From positions 16,747,570-16,811,569 of the forward strand of contig OZ023186.1 of NCBI GenBank assembly GCA_963995505.1: a stretch of DNA of 64,000 bases, read 5' to 3'. How positions within the stretch are numbered: position 1 is the stretch's first letter; each line of letters starts with the position of its first letter. A model generated the notes under the pieces. That model was not told the DNA's origin and searched no databases. It worked only from the letters and a program-made list of their open reading frames with translations. Below, piece after piece: positions 59,099 to 64,000 of the stretch. The stretch is from Hypericum androsaemum. Its lineage: Eukaryota > Streptophyta > Magnoliopsida > Malpighiales > Hypericaceae. A program made the position numbers and the translations under genes.

Positions 59099-61468
59099 AT
59101 GAGTAGGTCCAGAGCTGCCCTTTTGCTGCTGTTCCTGGTGGCCATCCATGGAGTGAGCATGGCGATGGGATATAGAGAGGAGGAGGGCTGGAGGAGGGGA
59201 AGGAGGGAGGAAGAGGAAGAGTGGAAGGAGGAGGAGAGGGAAGAAGAGGAGAGAGGAAGAAGGTGGAGAGGGGAGGATTCGTTTCTTCTTCATGATGCGA
59301 AGCGTGTGATTCAGACCAAAGCTGGAGAGATGAAGGTGGTGAGGAATCTTGGTGGTGGGAGGGATATTGATGGGTATATGTATATTGGGTTTCTTACTAT
59401 GGAGCCTAAGAGTCTCTTCATCCCTCAGTATGTGGATTCCAACCTCATCCTCTTCATTACCAGAGGTATGATCGGTAATCTGTTCGATTAATCTAGGTTC
59501 GATCCACGATTGTTCGGTTAATCTAGGTTTGATCGGTTATGTACGAATCATCTAGGAATTTTTGGACTGGTAATTCAATGAAACCATAAAATTTAACAAA
59601 ATAGTCCGTATATGCGTTAGATAATTCGGGATTAATTTAGGTTCGATCTGTGATGCATAATGCATGGTTGGATTTTTTGGGAATGGTAACGCTATTGTAT
59701 GCTATGATCGACGGGATCAAACTAGCGTGTTGATAGTTTCAATGGAACCATAAGGTTGTAACGAAATTGTCTCGAGTTCGAGTTCAATCCACGACCAGGG
59801 TTTAATATGAAAATCATACGTATTAAAAAGCTATTGTTCGTGATCCTTTATAAAATAAGCAATGTGGGACCCGACAGATTGTTCAGAGTTTGAGACAATT
59901 GAGGATCACAAATTTTGTTGCCGTTAATTTTGATCGATCACGGGTCGAGTTTGTGAAGAATTTTATGTGAAGACAACTGGGTTTCCTATTTTGGGGTGCA
60001 GGGGAAGCAAGGGTGGGCCTGATCTACAAGGACGAGCTGGCCGAGAGGCGATTGAAGATCGGCGATATCTACAGGATTCCGGCTGGCTCAGCCTTCTACT
60101 TGGTGAACACGGGTGAAGGGCAGAGGCTCCATGTCATTTGCAGCATTGACCCATCCGAGAGCTTGGGAATCGGGGCTTTCCAGGTACGTTTAGCTTCTTT
60201 CCCCTTCATTAAGCTCCCCGAAATGGGCAGATTCTGTTACTGCAATGTATAATCGCGAGGGGAACAAAACCCAATGCCGTTTAAAGCCCCGGAGCCCAGG
60301 GTTGCCCGCTTAAATTTTCTTGACCAAAAAAAAATTTTATAATCGCGAGGTGTTTTATGAGTTGTTATTGTGCAGTCTTTCTTCGTTGGAGGAGGCACCT
60401 ATCCGACTTCGGTTCTCGCTGGTTTCGAACCCGAAACACTTGCCACTGCTTTCAATGTAACGATGGCGGAACTGAGGGAACTGATGACCCGCCAGAAGGG
60501 AGGTCCGATTGTGTTCGTGGGGGATTCTCGCTCTCCAAGCGACCGGCGGCGTCCAACCGATCCACGTGATCCAAAACGAAGCGTATGGACCAGGTTCCTC
60601 CAACTCAACGAGGAGGACAGGCTAAGTAACTTGAAGAGAATGTTGGACTCCCGACAGGGCCCGCTAGATGAGGAGGAGGAGGCAAAGGAGCAAGCAACAT
60701 GGTCATGGAGGAAGCTATTGACAAATCTTTTTGGAGAGGGAAACAAGAAAGGTGACGCAGTCCGAGGAAAGTCCCCCGATTCGTATAACATCTACGATAG
60801 GCGTCCGGATTTCTCCAACAACTACGGATGGAGTGTGGCTCTCGACGAGGGTGATTATCATCCTCTGAGACACTCCGGCATTGGAGTTTACCTTGTGAAC
60901 CTCACCGCGGTAAAGTCCGGTTCTTTCGACGAAGTTTATTGAAGAGTTATATACCACATTGGTTCATCCCAATTTGTGGCTGCAGGGATCGATGATGGCG
61001 CCTCACGTCAACCCGAGAGCGACGGAGTATGGCATTGTCCTGAGAGGAAGCGGGAGGATACAGATTGTGTACCCGAATGGAACACAGGCATTGAACGCGA
61101 AGGTATCCGAAGGGGATGTGTTCTGGGTCCCAAGGTACTTTCCGTTCTGCCAGATCGCGTCCAGGACCGGCCCACTCGAGTTCTTCGGGTTCACCACCTC
61201 AGCCCGCAAGAACAGGCCGCAGTTCCTGGTCGGCGCAAGTTCCGTCCTCCGGACTCTCCGAGGCCCCGAGCTCGCTGCATCTTTTGGCGTGGCCGAGGAG
61301 GACATCGCGAGCTTCGTCGACGCGCAACGTGAAGCCATCATACTGCCTTCGGCCGCCGTGTCACCTCCCGACGAGGTGGAAAGGAGGAAGAAGATGAGCA
61401 AGAAGGCGGCCAGTGTGATGGAGGAGATGAAGAGGGTTGGCAATGACATGTTCTTGGGGTTTGATTAG
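59099..61468 (+). CDS. Vicilin-like cupin protein (At2g18540 type)
   Basis: Four exons, 59099-59465, 60002-60183, 60376-60909 and 60986-61468, join in frame to 521 residues. A signal peptide (about residues 1-24, RAALLLLFLVAIHGVSMAMG) is followed by an Arg/Glu low-complexity segment (about 25-60). Two cupin folds come next: the first about 61-230 (SLFIPQYVDSNLILFITRGEARVGLIY, RLKIGDIYRIPAGSAFYLVN), the second about 320-480 (YGWSVALDEGDYHPLRHS, MMAPHVNPRATEYGIVLRGSGRIQIVYPN, VSEGDVFWVPRYFPFCQI). The protein should enter the secretory path and probably seed protein bodies. It matches the vicilin-like At2g18540 family rather than classical 7S vicilin because of the long charged linker 'LDEEEEAKEQATWSWRKLLTNLFGE'-type segment (about 275-300) and the C-terminal MEEMKRVGNDMF. 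Frames that start at 60370 and 60959 are its exons 3 and 4. No defects seen. Confidence 0.93.
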
Positions 61469-61576
61469 ATATATAGTAGTTGGTTTATATCGTTTTCATT
61501 TACGTAGTTTTAGTTTCTTTTATTTGGTTTGTGGCCAAAATCTTTGTCCCATATGTTGTTCATGAGTTTATCTGGG

Positions 61577-61586
61577 TCATCAATAA
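61577..61586 (+). promoter_or_regulatory. Polyadenylation signal of the cupin gene
   Basis: ATCAATAAAA about 110 bp after the stop codon, followed by a T-rich stretch: a near-upstream AATAAA signal. Confidence 0.6.
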
Positions 61587-61858
61587 AATCGATTTTGTCT
61601 TTTTTTCCCAACTCTCTTTTATCTAAGAACTTTATTGTTTGGATGTTGTGAAATTTATTTTGTCACCATGTTTGATTGTTTTTTGAGTTATTATATAATA
61701 TTTCAATATATACAGATTTTGTTTGGTGTCCTTCAATATATACATATCCAGATGAACATTCATGTATGAAGACAATTATGTTTTTATAATTCTAAATATA
61801 TCCCAAAATATAAATGCCAAAATTTTATTGCGCATTGTGGTTGATTTATGATTTTTTT

Positions 61859-63203
61859 GGCAAATTATCCTCACCTCCCTGAGGTTTGGTCACCCTCTCC
61901 CTAGGGTCCCTGACTTTTGGAAAATGATTGTCCCGTCCTTAAGTTTTGATGATAATAGACTCTCGGGTCCCTGGAGTCGGAATATTCTATATTCTCCGAT
62001 GAACCCCCACCTGAAATGATCAAAATGTCCCTCTCACTTAAAAATCAAAAAAATTCTCTCCTTTTACTTTCACCTTCTTCTTCTTCTTCCTCCCAACTTT
62101 TAACCAAAACTAAACTTTAGAATCAAAATTTAAATAACCCTAATTTTATAAACTCCAATTTCAATTAACACCAACTAATCCAATCCCTTCAATTCTAATT
62201 AACAACAACTAATCGATTCAAGTCCAACACCATCTTCTTCCTTGCGTCTTCTTCCAACACCATCTTCTTCCTTGCATCATCATACGAGGGTGAGGCAAAG
62301 CTGCTGCCGAGCCTGCTGTGTCTCGTGGGCACGGAGATGAGTTTACCCACTGTGAGAAGCAAACCCAGGTTCTGGATGGCGGTGACCAAGTCCTCGATGC
62401 TGTCTACGGGATGTCCTTTGAGCCTGCCGCCGGCGACCTGTCGGAGGACGAGGAGAAGGTGGGGGACAAGTAGGACAACGGCGAGATCCTGGTAGCGCAG
62501 CCATTGATAGACTACGACGTGGTGATCGACGCCCTCCTAGCGGGAACCGTCGGAGAGCTAAACGAGATCGACGCCCTCCCACGGGGAAGAAGATGGTGGG
62601 TCTCCGATTTGGGTTATCCTGGCAGTGACGGCAGCAGATCTGAAGATGGTGCGTCGTTCCGATTTGGGTTGCTGCTCAATGGAAAAATAATTGCCGACAC
62701 CATCCACGATTTGGGTTTGCTACTTTGGTCGTTTGAATTAAGAAACCCAGATTTTACATTGTTTAGGCTACTTTGGTCGTTTGTTGATTTGATGAACAGG
62801 TTCTTGGGTATGTGTTTTCTTTTAGATTTTTTTCTTTGTTTTGATTGGAAACATAAAAATGATTGAGTCTCGCTTATTGGGTTCGTGGGTGTGGTTTTTC
62901 TCTTGGATTTGGGTTTCAAAATTAAGTTTTGATTTTGATTGAAAGTGGGAGGATGAAGATCAAGTGTGAGGAAGGAGTTGAAGGTTGAAGGTTGAGGGAG
63001 AGAGGATTTTTTTTTATTTTTTTAGTGGGAGGGCATTTTGGTCATTTCAGGTGGGGGTTCACCGGAGAAAAAAGAATATTCTGGCTCCAGGGACCCGAGA
63101 GTCTATTATCATCAAAACTTAGGGACGGGACAATCATTTTCTAAAAGTCAGGGACCCTAGGGGGAGGGTGACCAAACCTCAGGGACGTGAGGATAATTTG
63201 CCC
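61859..63203. mobile_element. Long-TIR MULE family member H
   Basis: TIRs of about 190 bp are well conserved: left GGCAAATTATCCTCACC, right (reverse-complemented) GGGCAAATTATCCTCACG. Both run through GTCCCTGA, AAAATGATTGTCCCGTCC and ACCTGAAATGA-type blocks. Flanks gattttttt (61850-61858) and tattttttt (63204-63212) match at eight of nine bases. The interior contains a coding-like GC-rich stretch at about 62280-62590 (frame with DEFTHCEKQTQVLDGGDQVL and, after a TAG, PLIDYDVVIDALLAG), likely captured exonic DNA that I could not identify. No transposase. Confidence 0.88.
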
Positions 63204-63472
63204 TATTTTTTTGGGGTGATGTTTAGGAGACTTGTACTACATAGAACAAAGTTTTCTATTAATTCTGATTGACTTATGAACATTCTTGGTATTTCTATGA
63301 TTTCAACGGACAACAACTAGATAGATTATGGTAAATGGGATGAATTCTTATAAATAGCAGCAACTCTTTTAGGAGTGTTTTTTCTGTCACATGGGTGTCA
63401 CATGGGTCATTCTTAAGTCATGGTAAAGTCTTTTATGTAGGGAAAATTTTAGTGTCTACTATGAGGTTCAAC

Positions 63473-63835
63473 GGGAGCAGATTTGGTCCTGGAAGGCCAA
63501 ATCCAACCAGGACCGTCCTGGCGATTCAATGGTTGAGTTAGTTATTATTTAATGGTTCATTTAATTATGATTCAATGGTCTACCTAGTTATGATTCAATG
63601 GTCCGTTTTTTTCCGTCCCGGATAAATCGGGGTCCGTCTCAGTTACCCAGTTACGATTCAATGGTTTACTCAGTTACGATTCAATAGTTTACCCAGTTAT
63701 GATTCAATGGTTGTAGACTATTTTTATTTTGCACCCCCGTATTTCTGTATTTTTGCAAAATAGTCCCCGCGTGTCCTTCAATAAAAATCCTCCAACACCG
63801 TGCTGGATTTGACCTCCAGGACCAAATCCGGTCCC
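63473..63835. mobile_element. Short TIR element built around a minisatellite
   Basis: A 363-bp unit with TIRs of about 43 bp: left GGGAGCAGATTTGGTCCTGG, right (reverse-complemented) GGGACCGGATTTGGTCCTGG, continuing in CAAATCCA. A perfect 10-bp direct repeat, gaggttcaac (63463-63472 and 63836-63845), flanks it, compatible with a 9-10-bp duplication of a Mutator-like MITE. Inside, 63510-63715 holds six or so imperfect units of 'cagttatgattcaatggtttac'. No ORF. Confidence 0.75.
63510..63715 (+). repeat. About 22-bp minisatellite
   Basis: Imperfect units of CAGTTA(C/T)GATTCAATGGTTTACC, about six copies, interrupted by 'ccgtcccggataaatcggggtcc'. It fills the MITE interior. Confidence 0.8.
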
Positions 63836-64000
63836 GAGGTTCAACACAGAATTTAAAAATTCTTAATTATTTCGATTCATCTTTTGTGATGTCCAAAAAC
63901 CATATTTAAACACATAAAAAAGTAAACATATTTAATCAGACTTGGTACAGAGCAAAAAATAAAATTTGCAGGTGATATTTTCACCCCAAATTACTTGTAG

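Noticed and set aside
59060..59293. Minus-strand Leu/Pro-rich ORF opposite the cupin exon 1
   Set aside because: It is the antisense shadow of the Glu/Arg repeat in the vicilin-like exon.
60370..61468. Two separate genes at 60370-60942 and 60959-61468
   Set aside because: They are exons 3 and 4 of the same cupin gene; a 76-bp intron (60910-60985) separates them.

Overview
This is nuclear DNA of a flowering plant, most likely a eudicot. Four recognisable genes have plant intron-exon structure with canonical GT-AG junctions. The spacers are AT-rich and full of plant-type transposons, and there is a nuclear tRNA gene and a scrap of plastid DNA. I could not name the species.

Layout. 1-14.5 kb is repeat-rich. 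It holds a Cassandra-type TRIM with 5S-rRNA-like LTRs inserted in an older LTR fragment, a tRNA-Lys(CTT) gene, two long-TIR Mutator-like elements (MULEs), a 4.85-kb gag-bearing LTR element carrying a second 1.95-kb copia-like LTR element inside it, and a hairpin MITE. 14.7-26.2 kb is a convergent gene pair: GTF2H2 (TFIIH subunit p44) on + and the SUMO E3 ligase SIZ1 (16 coding exons) on -. 26.5-34.6 kb holds LINE debris, a MULE and a retropseudogene of S-adenosylmethionine decarboxylase that still carries its conserved upstream ORF. 35.5-37.7 kb is the 20S proteasome beta subunit gene PBG1. 38.3-58.7 kb is again accessory: a plastid trnA fragment, more MULEs, a 2.07-kb solo LTR, a Harbinger-like MITE, an unrecognised two-exon small-protein gene at 48.5-48.9 kb, and a gypsy element with almost all of its interior deleted. 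59.1-61.5 kb is a vicilin-like cupin gene. The end holds one more long-TIR MULE and a short MITE built around a minisatellite.

The four main genes do housekeeping or seed roles (transcription and DNA repair, SUMOylation, protein turnover, seed-type cupin) and show no sign of a shared pathway. The strongest higher-order signal is one dispersed family of seven roughly 0.95-1.45-kb elements. Each has TIRs of about 150-190 bp built on a GGTAAATTACTCTC-like end, and five have exact or one-mismatch 9-bp target duplications. Their GC-rich interiors look like captured coding DNA; in one the cargo is recognisable as part of an ER-type Ca2+-ATPase gene. Other points worth a second look are a Trp-to-Arg change at the expected aromatic-cage position of the SIZ1 PHD finger and the uORF-bearing SAMDC retrocopy. 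Gene calls were made by reading exons by eye against remembered family sequences; no database search was run.
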